A DNA stretch of 14,487 bases from an uncultured Burkholderiales bacterium. GTDB taxonomy: Bacteria; Pseudomonadota; Gammaproteobacteria; Burkholderiales; Burkholderiaceae_C. The notes under the pieces were generated by a model that saw nothing but the letters and a program-made list of their open reading frames with translations, made no database searches and had not been told where the DNA came from. The stretch is from positions 1 through 14,487 of the forward strand of contig CAIODE010000045.1 of the NCBI GenBank assembly GCA_903856875.1, given 5' to 3'. Of the stretch, positions 1 through 7,349 are shown one piece after another (within the stretch, counting starts at the first letter, position 1; every line of letters starts with the position of its first letter). A program made the position numbers and the translations under genes.

Positions 1-66
1 ATGGTGGCAGGTTTTATAGCCGCTGAACAAGAATTGTTTGCTCAAACTGAAGAAGTGAAATCATGA
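1..66 (+). CDS. C-terminal end of an unidentified upstream gene (5' partial)
   Basis: The first frame of the window is open from base 1 and reads 21 codons, ending in FAQTEEVKS before a TGA at 64-66. That TGA overlaps the ATG of the next gene (63-65) in the classic ATGA coupling arrangement, which argues that this is the real tail of an upstream gene rather than chance. The ATG at base 1 is probably internal or coincidental, because the window edge falls there. The tail is too short to assign a family. Its overlap with a Bug receptor suggests a shared operon, perhaps an enzyme acting on the transported compound. Confidence 0.55.
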   Translation: MVAGFIAAEQELFAQTEEVKS

Positions 67-1112
67 AGTCAATGTCTACAACCCACTCAAATACTTTGAT
101 ACAGGCTCGAACACAAACCCATTCGTGGCATCGCCGTGCATTGCTGGCTTTGTTGCTAGGTGCAACTGCACTGACTTTTTTAACGACATCTTTTTCTTCC
201 TTCGCACAAACTGCCTGGCCCAATCGTCCCATTAAGTTGGTAGTGCCCTATGGCCCAGGCTCATCGCCAGATGTGATTGCCCGAATTGTTTCTGAAAAAT
301 TGTCGGCACGACTGGGGCAACCCGTTGTCATTGAAAACCGCGTTGGTGCAGGCGGCAATACGGGATCTGGCTTTGTCGCTAAATCAGCGGGCGACGGCTA
401 CACGTTTTTGATCAGTACCAACGGCCCCTTGGTTTACAACACCGTGCTTTATAAAAAACTAAGTTATGACCCATTCACTGAACTGAGGCCCGTTGTATTG
501 GCCGGTGGGCAGTCCAATGTGTGTGCCGTACGGTCTGATTCAGGCATCAATTCTTTGTCTGATTTGATTACTGCTATGCGCAGCAAGCCAGGTCAATTTA
601 ATTTCTCCTCAACTGGCATTGGCAGCTTGTCACAGCTGGGTGTAGAGCTTCTTAAAGTGAAGACAGACACCTTTGCTGTTCACATTCCTTATGTTTCTTC
701 ACCACTTGCCATCATGGCTATTTTGCAGGGTGATGTGCAATTTGCTTGCGTGCCAGCGGTGGCAGTATTGCCGCAAGTGAAGGCTGGAAAAATGCACGCT
801 TTGGCTGTGTCTACCGCCAAGCGCAGCCAATTCTTACCCGATGTGCCCACCATGAAAGAAGCGGGATTTACAGGTATCGAAAATGTAGCTTGGATGGCCA
901 TCATGGCACCTGCGACGACGTCCTCTGAAGTTGTTCAGCGCATGAATCAAGAAATCAATGCTGTTTTGGCCATGCCAGATGTCAAAGAAAAACTCTTTGG
1001 CCAGTACATGGAGCCCATCGGTGGCACAGAGTCTGAATTAAAAAATTTCATGCTTCAAGAACTGCGTGTCATGACACCTGTCATCAAACGCACGGGAATC
1101 ACCATTGAGTAA
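63..1112 (+). CDS. Bug/TctC-family periplasmic solute-binding protein
   Basis: This is a 349-residue extracytoplasmic receptor of the tripartite tricarboxylate transporter (TctC/Bug) family, which binds carboxylates or similar small organic acids in the periplasm. The N-terminus has basic residues (WHRRA, about 22-26), a hydrophobic core (27-42) and a probable signal-peptidase site after SFA (46-48). The mature protein opens with the family hallmark WPNRPIKLVVPYGPGSSPD, followed by the conserved GQPVVIENR and DGYTFL segments. Length is normal for the family. The start at 63 overlaps the preceding stop (ATGA); an in-frame ATG at 72 is an alternative. Its last codons overlap the FAD oxidoreductase start, so the two are translationally coupled. 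No TctA or TctB membrane partner lies nearby, which is common for Bug receptors. The ligand cannot be read from sequence. Confidence 0.93.
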   Translation: MKSMSTTHSNTLIQARTQTHSWHRRALLALLLGATALTFLTTSFSSFAQTAWPNRPIKLVVPYGPGSSPDVIARIVSEKLSARLGQPVVIENRVGAGGNTGSGFVAKSAGDGYTFLISTNGPLVYNTVLYKKLSYDPFTELRPVVLAGGQSNVCAVRSDSGINSLSDLITAMRSKPGQFNFSSTGIGSLSQLGVELLKVKTDTFAVHIPYVSSPLAIMAILQGDVQFACVPAVAVLPQVKAGKMHALAVSTAKRSQFLPDVPTMKEAGFTGIENVAWMAIMAPATTSSEVVQRMNQEINAVLAMPDVKEKLFGQYMEPIGGTESELKNFMLQELRVMTPVIKRTGITIE

Positions 1113-2478
1113 TCATTGGTCCGAGCCAGCACGTCAACTGCCCGTTTATGGTGAGTTCGATGTGGTGGTGGTTGGAGGTGGCCCCGCAGGCATAGCGGCC
1201 AGTTGGAGTGCAGCCAAACATGGCGCCAAGGTTTTATTGGTCGAGCGTTACGGCTTCTTAGGCGGCATGGGCACGGCAGGCGGTGTCACCAACTTTGCTG
1301 GTCTGTATGGCGTGCGGCAAGGCGAAATGAAACAAGTCGTTCACGGTGTGGTCGATGAAATCTTCGACCGCTTGCTGGCCATGGAAGGCTTGAACGAGCC
1401 GCAAGATGGCATGCAAGGCCGCATTCGTGTTCGCTCGTACGACATGTCGGCCTACAAATGTGTGGCCGATCAGATGATGGTGGATGCCGGTGTTGAACTT
1501 TTATTCCATGCTTGGGCAGCGCAAGTCAGCATGGAAGACAGCAGAATCAAAGCGCTCTTTGTAGAAACCAAATCAGGTCGTCAAGCCGTGTTCGCGAAAA
1601 GCTTCATCGATTGTTCGGGTGATGCTGATGTAGCGGCTTTCGCAGGTGTGCCCTATGAAACTGGCGATGGCCAAGGCAGTGGTCTTTATCCCACGACCAT
1701 GTTTCGATTGGCGCATGTCAACCCCGAAGCTGCTATGGCTGCCGTGGGTGAATTTCAAGCCATCAATCAGTTGATGAAAAAAGTGCAGATTGAAAAACCT
1801 GGGGCCTATCAATTTCCTCGTGAAGGCGCCATTTTGCGACCTCAAAAAAATCCATCCGAGTGGCGTGCCAACGTCACCCAGATTGCGCAGTCCAATGGAT
1901 GCGCCATGGACGCCACAGATGCACGCCAGTTAAGTCAGGGTGAGTTAGAAGGACGCCAACAAATTGGTGAATTTTTCCGTTTTTTGAAAAACGAAGTACC
2001 AGGGTTTTCTCAGGCTAACATCACTGAAATTGCGCCTCAAGTAGGCATTCGTGAAAGTCGCAGAATTCAAGGTGTCTATGCTTTAACGGGTCATGACATT
2101 CTCAGTTGCGCTTCATTTAAAGACAGCATCGGCTGCAGTGCATGGCCTATGGAAATGCATGCGCAAGGAAAGATTGAATGGCAATTTCCTAAGACACCCA
2201 CTGGCCCAAATGCAAGGCTTTACAACGATTTGCCCTGGCGAATGTTGGTGCCACGAACAGTCGCTAATTTATTGGTGGCTGGCAGATGTGCTTCCATGAC
2301 GCACGAAGGCCAGTCTGCTGCGCGCGTGAGTGGTGGATGTTTTGTCATGGGGCAGGCTGCTGGAACTGCGGCGGCCCATGTCAGTGATTCACTAGGCTTT
2401 GAACATCAGGATATTGCCGTTTTGCAGCAATACCTGATTCAGGATGCTTGTTATTTAGAGCTTGAAAAGATCAGTTAA
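1105..2478 (+). CDS. FAD-dependent oxidoreductase (FAD_oxidored family)
   Basis: This 457-residue flavoprotein has an N-terminal Rossmann dinucleotide-binding fold: beta strand DVVVV (19-23), then GGGPAG (24-29), with the acidic residue E in LLVERYG ending the second strand, followed by GGMGTAGG. A mid-protein DCSGDADVAA motif and a C-terminal LLVAGRCASMTHEGQSAARV-type segment (about 389-408) match the FAD-dependent oxidoreductases of PF12831. Start is TTG at 1105, 8 bases inside the preceding gene. No ATG lies before the Rossmann strand and the next GTG would cut into it, so TTG is the best choice. It is coupled to the Bug receptor and probably oxidises the imported compound or a derivative; the substrate is unknown. 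The last 24 bases overlap, tail to tail, the read-through frame of the hydrolase on the other strand. Confidence 0.88.
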   Translation: MSNHWSEPARQLPVYGEFDVVVVGGGPAGIAASWSAAKHGAKVLLVERYGFLGGMGTAGGVTNFAGLYGVRQGEMKQVVHGVVDEIFDRLLAMEGLNEPQDGMQGRIRVRSYDMSAYKCVADQMMVDAGVELLFHAWAAQVSMEDSRIKALFVETKSGRQAVFAKSFIDCSGDADVAAFAGVPYETGDGQGSGLYPTTMFRLAHVNPEAAMAAVGEFQAINQLMKKVQIEKPGAYQFPREGAILRPQKNPSEWRANVTQIAQSNGCAMDATDARQLSQGELEGRQQIGEFFRFLKNEVPGFSQANITEIAPQVGIRESRRIQGVYALTGHDILSCASFKDSIGCSAWPMEMHAQGKIEWQFPKTPTGPNARLYNDLPWRMLVPRTVANLLVAGRCASMTHEGQSAARVSGGCFVMGQAAGTAAAHVSDSLGFEHQDIAVLQQYLIQDACYLELEKIS

Positions 2479-2613
2479 GAAGCTTTGCACCGGCCCCTTT
2501 GCTTGGGGAAATGTCAGCACCGTATGAGGCCCGCCAGGAATCAAAACAATACTGGCTTTTTTATTGCTTTTCAGAAGTGCGCCGCAATGGCCTATGGCTT
2601 GTGCATTGCCCAA
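2455..2613 (-). pseudogene. Stranded C-terminal 52 codons of the alpha/beta hydrolase, same frame after the TAG
   Basis: Immediately after the TAG at 2614-2616, the same reading frame continues for 52 sense codons to a TAA at 2455-2457. It reads LGNAQAIGHCGALLKSN, then IVLIPGGPHTVLTFP, then VQSFLTDLFKL. This is what the hydrolase family should have after its catalytic Asp: a beta strand, a loop with the catalytic His (position 255 if the stop is counted as residue 225) and a final amphipathic helix. No frame change is needed and no independent start is evident. Full length would be 277 residues, normal for dienelactone-hydrolase-like proteins. It overlaps the last 24 bases of the FAD oxidoreductase on the opposite strand. 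Confidence 0.85.
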
Positions 2614-3288
2614 CTATGTGTTGCTAGGTGAAAAATAGGGGTCTGTTGAGCTGATGATGTTAAGTGTAGGTTGATCATCTGGAATAGCTGTTTTGTGCGC
2701 TGTGACAAAGTAATTGTCTTCACACGACCAAGCAAACATGATGCGACCCGCAAATTCTTTCCCTGTGTAGCGAGCGACTGGCACAGAGCCCTCACTGGTG
2801 CCCGACAGTACCATTTTGCTTTTGTCTGCCCATGACATTTGCTGGAGAGCTTTAAGGGTGATGTCAATTTCAGTGGCTCTGAAAGCGTGCAACTTTTCAT
2901 AGGTTTCTTTGTCAATCGGAGACGAGTAGGTCATCCGATCTCTGAGTGCAAATGAGTTGGGTGCAATGCTGGCGATGCCCAAGCTGGCAAGCCATTGCTG
3001 CCACTCACCAATGGCTTTCAAACCTAAACCTGAAGAGCCATGCATGAAAATCACAACGGGCACTTTGGCTGAACTTAATTTGGGCGCATCTTTCAAGGGG
3101 CCTACATAAACAGCACCTTGCACCAATGGAGCTGGAAAGGCAACTTGAGCCTCATTGACAAGTCCCGCACTTGATTCTGCTGTGTGAACCAGAGGGCCGG
3201 CTTTAATTTCGCCTTTGGGGGTTTGGGCGGATGCTAGGCTGCATGAAGTTGCAATTGCTATTGCAATTGAAATTGTTTTAATTGTCAT
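2614..3288 (-). CDS. Secreted alpha/beta hydrolase (dienelactone-hydrolase-like), truncated by in-frame TAG
   Basis: As it stands this encodes 224 residues. It begins with a Sec signal peptide (hydrophobic 6-19, likely cleavage after ASA near 19-21), so the protein is probably periplasmic. The fold is an alpha/beta hydrolase: strand VPVVIFMHGSSG (76-87) supplies the oxyanion region, GTSEG (163-167) is the nucleophile elbow with Ser165, and STDPYF (214-219) carries the likely catalytic Asp216. The frame stops at TAG 2614-2616 before any catalytic histidine. Translating on gives 52 codons in the same frame with His in GGPHTVL. The gene is therefore probably a nonsense allele or a sequence error, and the product as written should be inactive. 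The ATG overlaps the DUF1501 stop as ATGA, with AGGA about 11 bases upstream; it is the third gene of the DUF1800-DUF1501 operon. The substrate is unknown. Confidence 0.8.
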   Translation of the reverse strand: MTIKTISIAIAIATSCSLASAQTPKGEIKAGPLVHTAESSAGLVNEAQVAFPAPLVQGAVYVGPLKDAPKLSSAKVPVVIFMHGSSGLGLKAIGEWQQWLASLGIASIAPNSFALRDRMTYSSPIDKETYEKLHAFRATEIDITLKALQQMSWADKSKMVLSGTSEGSVPVARYTGKEFAGRIMFAWSCEDNYFVTAHKTAIPDDQPTLNIISSTDPYFSPSNT

Positions 3289-4721
3289 GATTTAAAGAGT
3301 CCTAATTTGTACAAGTCAAAATTTCTGGCATTCGGGAGCACCGTTTTGACATCGCTTGCACTGACGCCAAACCAGGCGGCCAACTCAGCTCCTAATTGAT
3401 CAACAGAGGTGCTTGGCAACAAGCGACCACTGCCAACTTGTTGGTTATGTGTCAGTCCTATTTCAGGGGCAGTACCTAAAAATTTCCCGCCATTGACTGC
3501 ACCGCCCATGACAAAGTGATGGCTTCCCCAGCCATGGTCAGAGCCATCGCCGTTAGAGGTCAGGGTACGACCAAAGTCAGACGCTGTGAAGGACGTCACT
3601 TGCGGGCCTTTGCCTAGGCTGGTCATGGCATCGTCAAATTCTTTCATGGCACTGCTTAATTTTTGAAGCAAAGCAGGATGCTGATCGGGTAAAAAATCAT
3701 GCAGGTCAAAGCCACCCATGCCCACCATGAAGACCTGCCGCTTCATGCCGAAGGCGGCTTGCTGCTCGATCATTCGTGCGACCATTTTGAGTTGAGCCGA
3801 TAGCGTGTTGGTGGCTGAACTTGAAAAGAGTGCGTTCATGCTTGCACTGGAGGTCGTGCCAATGGCCGCCACAATGCCGTCGTACGTGTCGAGCGCGCGT
3901 TTGGTCACTGTGGTGTAGTCGCTTGCCATTGGCAAAGAACTTGACTGCGTAATCAGGGTTTGCAAGGCTGCTGCGCAATTGGCCGATCCAAAAAGTGATT
4001 TGCCTTTGATGGCATTGACCGTGGTGGCGCCCGTTGAACTCATCTGGTACGAGATGGCATTTTGACCCGACAAAAAGAGTGCATTGCCATTGATGGAAAT
4101 ACACGTGAGTGTTGATTTGCTGTTGTTGCTTAAGAGTAAATCTGCAGCGCGCCCCCCCCATCCTGTAGCGCCGCCTTCAGCTTGAAAGGAGGACTGCCAA
4201 TAGGCTTGTTGATCGTTGTGTGAAAAAAGTTTAGGGGGCAAGGGAACAGATTTATTGTCGTACTGAATGCGGCTGGTGGGAACGACGAGAGGCCCTACAT
4301 TCATCAAGATCGATGCACGTTTGTTTTCGAACAAGGTTTTCAGTGCGCTCATCTCTGGGTTTAAAGCCATCTGCCGTCCATCGCTCAGCGCAGTGGACAA
4401 AGCAGTGGCTGAAAGTGAGTTACGGCCAATGGCGATGCCGTCGTAGACAGTGCCTGCCGCAGGTGTGCCTTTGCGGATATTGAAATAGTTGGTGTGAGTC
4501 GGTACGTCATAGGGAATGACTGTGTTGTAGTGGTCGTTGGCACCATATAAAAATATGCAAACCAAGGCTTTGTAATCGTTGGCCGATTGGGCTGCAGCAT
4601 CGGCCATCAATCCCAGACTGGTTGCCATGGGAATGCTGACGCGCTGTAGTGCCAGCGCAGCACTGCTTCTTAACAAGCTTCTGCGTGTCAAGCCGAGGTG
4701 TGAATGATTGTTGTTGGTCAT
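3285..4721 (-). CDS. DUF1501 family exported protein with Tat signal
   Basis: This 478-residue protein belongs to DUF1501, a family related in fold to the sulfatase/alkaline-phosphatase superfamily but of unestablished function. It has a twin-arginine signal (LTRRSLLRSS, 11-20), a hydrophobic stretch and a cleavage region near ADAAAQ (40-45), so it is probably exported folded. Family marks are FLYGANDHYNTVIP (57-70), SHNDQQAYWQS (167-177), TGWGGRAADLL (186-196), GGFDLHD (336-342), SDFGRT (381-386) and the GSDHGWGSHHFVMGG segment (393-407). The last two are the most conserved and contain the likely metal or phosphate-ester-type ligands. Its ribosome site (AAAGG) sits in the last codons of the DUF1800 gene, 4 bases upstream, and its stop overlaps the hydrolase start. 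A run of eight G on the coding strand (4152-4159) lies within the conserved GWGGR motif. Confidence 0.93.
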   Translation of the reverse strand: MTNNNHSHLGLTRRSLLRSSAALALQRVSIPMATSLGLMADAAAQSANDYKALVCIFLYGANDHYNTVIPYDVPTHTNYFNIRKGTPAAGTVYDGIAIGRNSLSATALSTALSDGRQMALNPEMSALKTLFENKRASILMNVGPLVVPTSRIQYDNKSVPLPPKLFSHNDQQAYWQSSFQAEGGATGWGGRAADLLLSNNSKSTLTCISINGNALFLSGQNAISYQMSSTGATTVNAIKGKSLFGSANCAAALQTLITQSSSLPMASDYTTVTKRALDTYDGIVAAIGTTSSASMNALFSSSATNTLSAQLKMVARMIEQQAAFGMKRQVFMVGMGGFDLHDFLPDQHPALLQKLSSAMKEFDDAMTSLGKGPQVTSFTASDFGRTLTSNGDGSDHGWGSHHFVMGGAVNGGKFLGTAPEIGLTHNQQVGSGRLLPSTSVDQLGAELAAWFGVSASDVKTVLPNARNFDLYKLGLFKS

Positions 4722-4725
4722 GGCA

Positions 4726-6429
4726 TTACCTTTGAATGAGGTAGTCGGTGCTGCTCATCACCATGAGAACAGCAGCATAAATGCGGTTGAGTAGCCCTGT
4801 TTCAGTGGCTGCTGAGATGCTGGTAATGGCGTTGACAATTAGGCTTTGACTGGCAGGGGTTAGAGCGCCAGAAGCCAGACACAGATTCAGATGGGCAACC
4901 AAGGCTGTAGGATCTATTGCCAATGTTTTTTCTATGCTGTAGTCGGCCTTGATGTTGCGCGCGTTGTTCACGGTGCCCGCCATGTAATTGATATAGCCCA
5001 CCACCGTGGGCTCGGTCAGTATTTGAAACTCTGGCGCAACAAGGTTTTGCGATGCCACTTGGGTATTCGGTGGTACATAGCCTGGCCTGAAAAAGTTGAA
5101 CACAGAGGGTGATCGCATGGGCATCTGACCCAAGGAGGTTTCGGCATCGGTGTAACCTAGAGTCCATGCGCCATCGGTGGATGTGGCACGAAAGGTGTGC
5201 CCCCATTGAAGCAGCCTGACCATCGGTTCCGACAGTTTGCCAAAACTTGAAGCTGCGTTAACTTGGCGAGCTTCTGTGTCCATCAAAATAGCGGTCCAAA
5301 CGGCTTTCATATCGCCCCTGACGCCTTTGCCGTTGTTTACAAATATTTTGGCAACACGTGCAACATAGGCGGGCGATGGATTGCTGGTCACCAGACGTTG
5401 AATGAGTTGCTTTGCAATGAACGGAGCTGTGTTGTTGTGCTGAAAAAGTGTGTCAAGCGCAATTCTTAAGCTTTCAACGCCAGCAGTGCCTGCTGGAACA
5501 GTGACGCCTAAAAATTTCTTTTCTTCTGGACTGTGCAAACTGACGGTGAGCATCATGGGCAAACCATGCCGATAGGCTGCGCTGGCTAATTCACCTGTAG
5601 CGTCAGTGCCAGTGGCCGTATTCCAACCTGTGAACACTTTGGCAAGGCCTTGAATGTCTACGTTGTCATAGCTTTCAATGGGCTTGCCTTGTGAGTCCAT
5701 TTGAAGTGTGCCATCGATGTTCAGTTGGTACAGCCCAATGGTGAACAATTGCATCACTTCTCGTGCATAGTTTTCATCGGGTGAACGTCCTGTTTTGGCG
5801 TCGTATTTCTGATTGCCCTTCATGTTCAAATAAGTGCCCATGGCCGAAGACAAGGTGACGCTTTCTAAGAGAGTTCTAAAGTTACCTAAAGCATTGGCTT
5901 CAAGAATTTCCCAATAGTTGGCAATGGCAAAATTACGCCAAGAAAAGGGCAGCCCTAGATGCGATACGACAAATAATTCTGACAAGGCCAATGCGGCCCG
6001 TTGCCTAAACAAGTCTGAAGCGCTAAACAGTTTCCACCAAATGGACTGAACCCAGCCGCCATCGCCATTCACGTTGTTGTTCACGCTGGCGTCATTGAAA
6101 CCTTTTTCGATCAACCAATGCGTTAGCGATTGACCCTGTGGTGCACTGAATTGAGCATTGAGCCAGCCTTGTTGACCTGATACAGCCAAGTCTTTGATTT
6201 CGTTGCTTGTGCCGCCCCAAGAAGCTTGCCGCAAAAAACGAGCGGCATCGATGAGGGTCACATTGTTCGCCGAACTGTTGTCTGGCGCTATAGCGGTTGT
6301 TGTGGATGTTTCGCCACCTCCGCCACAAGCAGTTAATAGAACTGTCCCAGATAGGCCTAGCACCGCAAGGGGGGATGCTTCGGATACCGTGTGTTGACTC
6401 TCGAGTTCAACAATCGTTGCGGCGGTCAT
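4726..6429 (-). CDS. DUF1800 family protein with lipobox-like N-terminus
   Basis: This 567-residue protein is of DUF1800, a family of unknown function nearly always encoded beside DUF1501. Family segments visible are ARFLRQASWGG (63-73), DENYAREVMQLFTIGLYQLN (218-237), a GKGVRGDMKAVWTAILMD stretch (367-384) and RSPSVFNFFRPGYVPP (439-454). A hydrophobic stretch (20-34) ends in LTAC followed by four glycines (Cys35), which resembles a lipoprotein signal, but the preceding 19 residues carry no Lys or Arg and three acidic residues. An in-frame TAG upstream leaves ATG 6429 as the only conventional start, with AAAGG about 8 bases before it. It is first in the operon DUF1800-DUF1501-hydrolase. The pair is thought to act together outside the cytoplasm; a biochemical role is not established. 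Confidence 0.92.
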   Translation of the reverse strand: MTAATIVELESQHTVSEASPLAVLGLSGTVLLTACGGGGETSTTTAIAPDNSSANNVTLIDAARFLRQASWGGTSNEIKDLAVSGQQGWLNAQFSAPQGQSLTHWLIEKGFNDASVNNNVNGDGGWVQSIWWKLFSASDLFRQRAALALSELFVVSHLGLPFSWRNFAIANYWEILEANALGNFRTLLESVTLSSAMGTYLNMKGNQKYDAKTGRSPDENYAREVMQLFTIGLYQLNIDGTLQMDSQGKPIESYDNVDIQGLAKVFTGWNTATGTDATGELASAAYRHGLPMMLTVSLHSPEEKKFLGVTVPAGTAGVESLRIALDTLFQHNNTAPFIAKQLIQRLVTSNPSPAYVARVAKIFVNNGKGVRGDMKAVWTAILMDTEARQVNAASSFGKLSEPMVRLLQWGHTFRATSTDGAWTLGYTDAETSLGQMPMRSPSVFNFFRPGYVPPNTQVASQNLVAPEFQILTEPTVVGYINYMAGTVNNARNIKADYSIEKTLAIDPTALVAHLNLCLASGALTPASQSLIVNAITSISAATETGLLNRIYAAVLMVMSSTDYLIQR

Positions 6430-6491
6430 GCAAATGGCCTTTAAATGTTGGAGAATTGAAGTCTATTCTGTATTGATGAAATTTAAAAGAC
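6430..6491. promoter_or_regulatory. Divergent intergenic region between DUF1800 and DUF3297 operons
   Basis: These 62 bases must hold the promoters of two divergent operons. The stretch is AT-rich, with a TTGAAG-like box near 6458 facing +, but no convincing -35/-10 pair at standard spacing could be assigned on either strand. No strong dyad was seen. The ribosome site for the + gene is weak (AAAAG). Confidence 0.4.
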
Positions 6492-6740
6492 ATGAGCGAC
6501 ACCAACTCACGCCCCGATTTGCCTGACCACCTCTGTATCGATGCCCGCAGTCCTTTCTACGTTGCATCTATTTTTGAGTACGATATTGGCATCCGCTTCA
6601 ATGGCAAAGATCGCAAAGATGTAGAGGAATACTGCATCAGCGAAGGGTGGGTCAAAGTGCCTGCCGGCAAAGCGCTTGACCGCAAAGGCAATCCCTTGCT
6701 CATGAAACTCAAGGGCACGGTAGAAGCCTATTACCGATAA
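6492..6740 (+). CDS. DUF3297 family small protein
   Basis: This 82-residue protein matches the DUF3297 family along nearly its whole length. Recognisable segments are LPDHLCIDARSPFYVA (10-25), FEYDIGIRFNGKDRKDVEEY (28-47), SEGWVKVPAGKALDRKGNPL (50-69) and LKGTVEAYY at the end. It has no signal peptide or membrane segment and is probably cytosolic. The family is widespread in Proteobacteria and has no established function; some records call it glutathione-peroxidase-related, without visible catalytic residues here to support that. It is separated by 17 bases from the carboxymuconolactone-decarboxylase-like gene and likely co-transcribed with it. Confidence 0.9.
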   Translation: MSDTNSRPDLPDHLCIDARSPFYVASIFEYDIGIRFNGKDRKDVEEYCISEGWVKVPAGKALDRKGNPLLMKLKGTVEAYYR

Positions 6741-6757
6741 ACACGGAAGGACACAGC

Positions 6758-7306
6758 ATGCGCATTCCTGATTGGACGCCAGAGCAACTTGCTCAACCCC
6801 AAGAGTTGGTAGACACCATTTTGGCTCGCAGGGGCGGCGCACTGCTTAACCTAGACAAAGCACTCTTGTGGAGCGAGCCAGTTGCCGCCGGATGGAACGT
6901 CTACATGCGCAATGTGCGAACGGGTTTGTCTGCCCCGCGCAAATTATGTGAGCTTGGTATTTGCGCAGTGGCTTTGCTAACAGGTGCGCACTACGAATAC
7001 CACCACCATGCACCTGACTTCTTAAATGCAGGCGGTACACAAGCAGAATTAGAGGGTTTAAAACGAGCGCTAGAAGCCAATCCAGCCGATGGCGTCACCG
7101 ACCCCGCTTTGGATCAAATGTCACAGTGGGTGGTGCAATATACCGCGCAGATGACGCTTCGAGTGAAGGTCGAAGAAGCACTTTTCAGACAACTTCAGTC
7201 GCGTCTGAATACGACTGAGATTGTTGAACTCACCACCGCCATTGCGGCTTACAACATGGTGGCCAGGTTGCTGGTTGCTTTGGAAATCACACCTGAAGAG
7301 AAATAA
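6758..7306 (+). CDS. Carboxymuconolactone decarboxylase / AhpD-fold family protein
   Basis: This 182-residue, mostly helical cytosolic protein belongs to the CMD/AhpD-like fold. The core segment RKLCELGICAVALLTGAHYEYHHH (61-84) corresponds to the family pattern REL.IL.VA...G..YEW..H, with Glu65, Tyr79-Glu80 and His82-84. The redox CxxC of AhpD is absent: the cysteines are Cys64 and Cys69, four residues apart, so a peroxidase-reductase role is not supported. A decarboxylase, hydratase or non-catalytic role is open. GGAAGGA lies 8 bases before the ATG at 6758. It follows DUF3297 by 17 bases, in the same operon, and ends at a hairpin shared with the convergent Bug receptor. Confidence 0.82.
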   Translation: MRIPDWTPEQLAQPQELVDTILARRGGALLNLDKALLWSEPVAAGWNVYMRNVRTGLSAPRKLCELGICAVALLTGAHYEYHHHAPDFLNAGGTQAELEGLKRALEANPADGVTDPALDQMSQWVVQYTAQMTLRVKVEEALFRQLQSRLNTTEIVELTTAIAAYNMVARLLVALEITPEEK

Positions 7307-7331
7307 AAAAATAGGGCGCAAGGCCCTATTT
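7304..7331 (-). terminator. Intrinsic terminator at convergent gene ends
   Basis: A perfect 9-base stem, AAATAGGGC (7309-7317) with GCCCTATTT (7323-7331), closes a 5-base loop. Read on the - strand it is followed directly by a T run (complement of 7304-7311), so it is a canonical terminator for the Bug receptor gene. On the + strand only TTTC follows, so it may end the DUF3297-CMD transcript less efficiently. Confidence 0.8.
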
Positions 7332-7349
7332 CAAAAGTCTCTCAGTGCA

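Noticed and set aside
2614..2616. TAG as a programmed read-through or pyrrolysine codon
   Set aside because: Pyrrolysine systems are not expected in betaproteobacteria and no read-through context was seen. A nonsense mutation or sequence error is simpler.
2592..2915. 107-residue open frame on the - strand
   Set aside because: It is a shifted frame within the hydrolase gene. The family motifs and the continuing C-terminus are all in the other frame, so no frameshift is needed to explain the hydrolase end.
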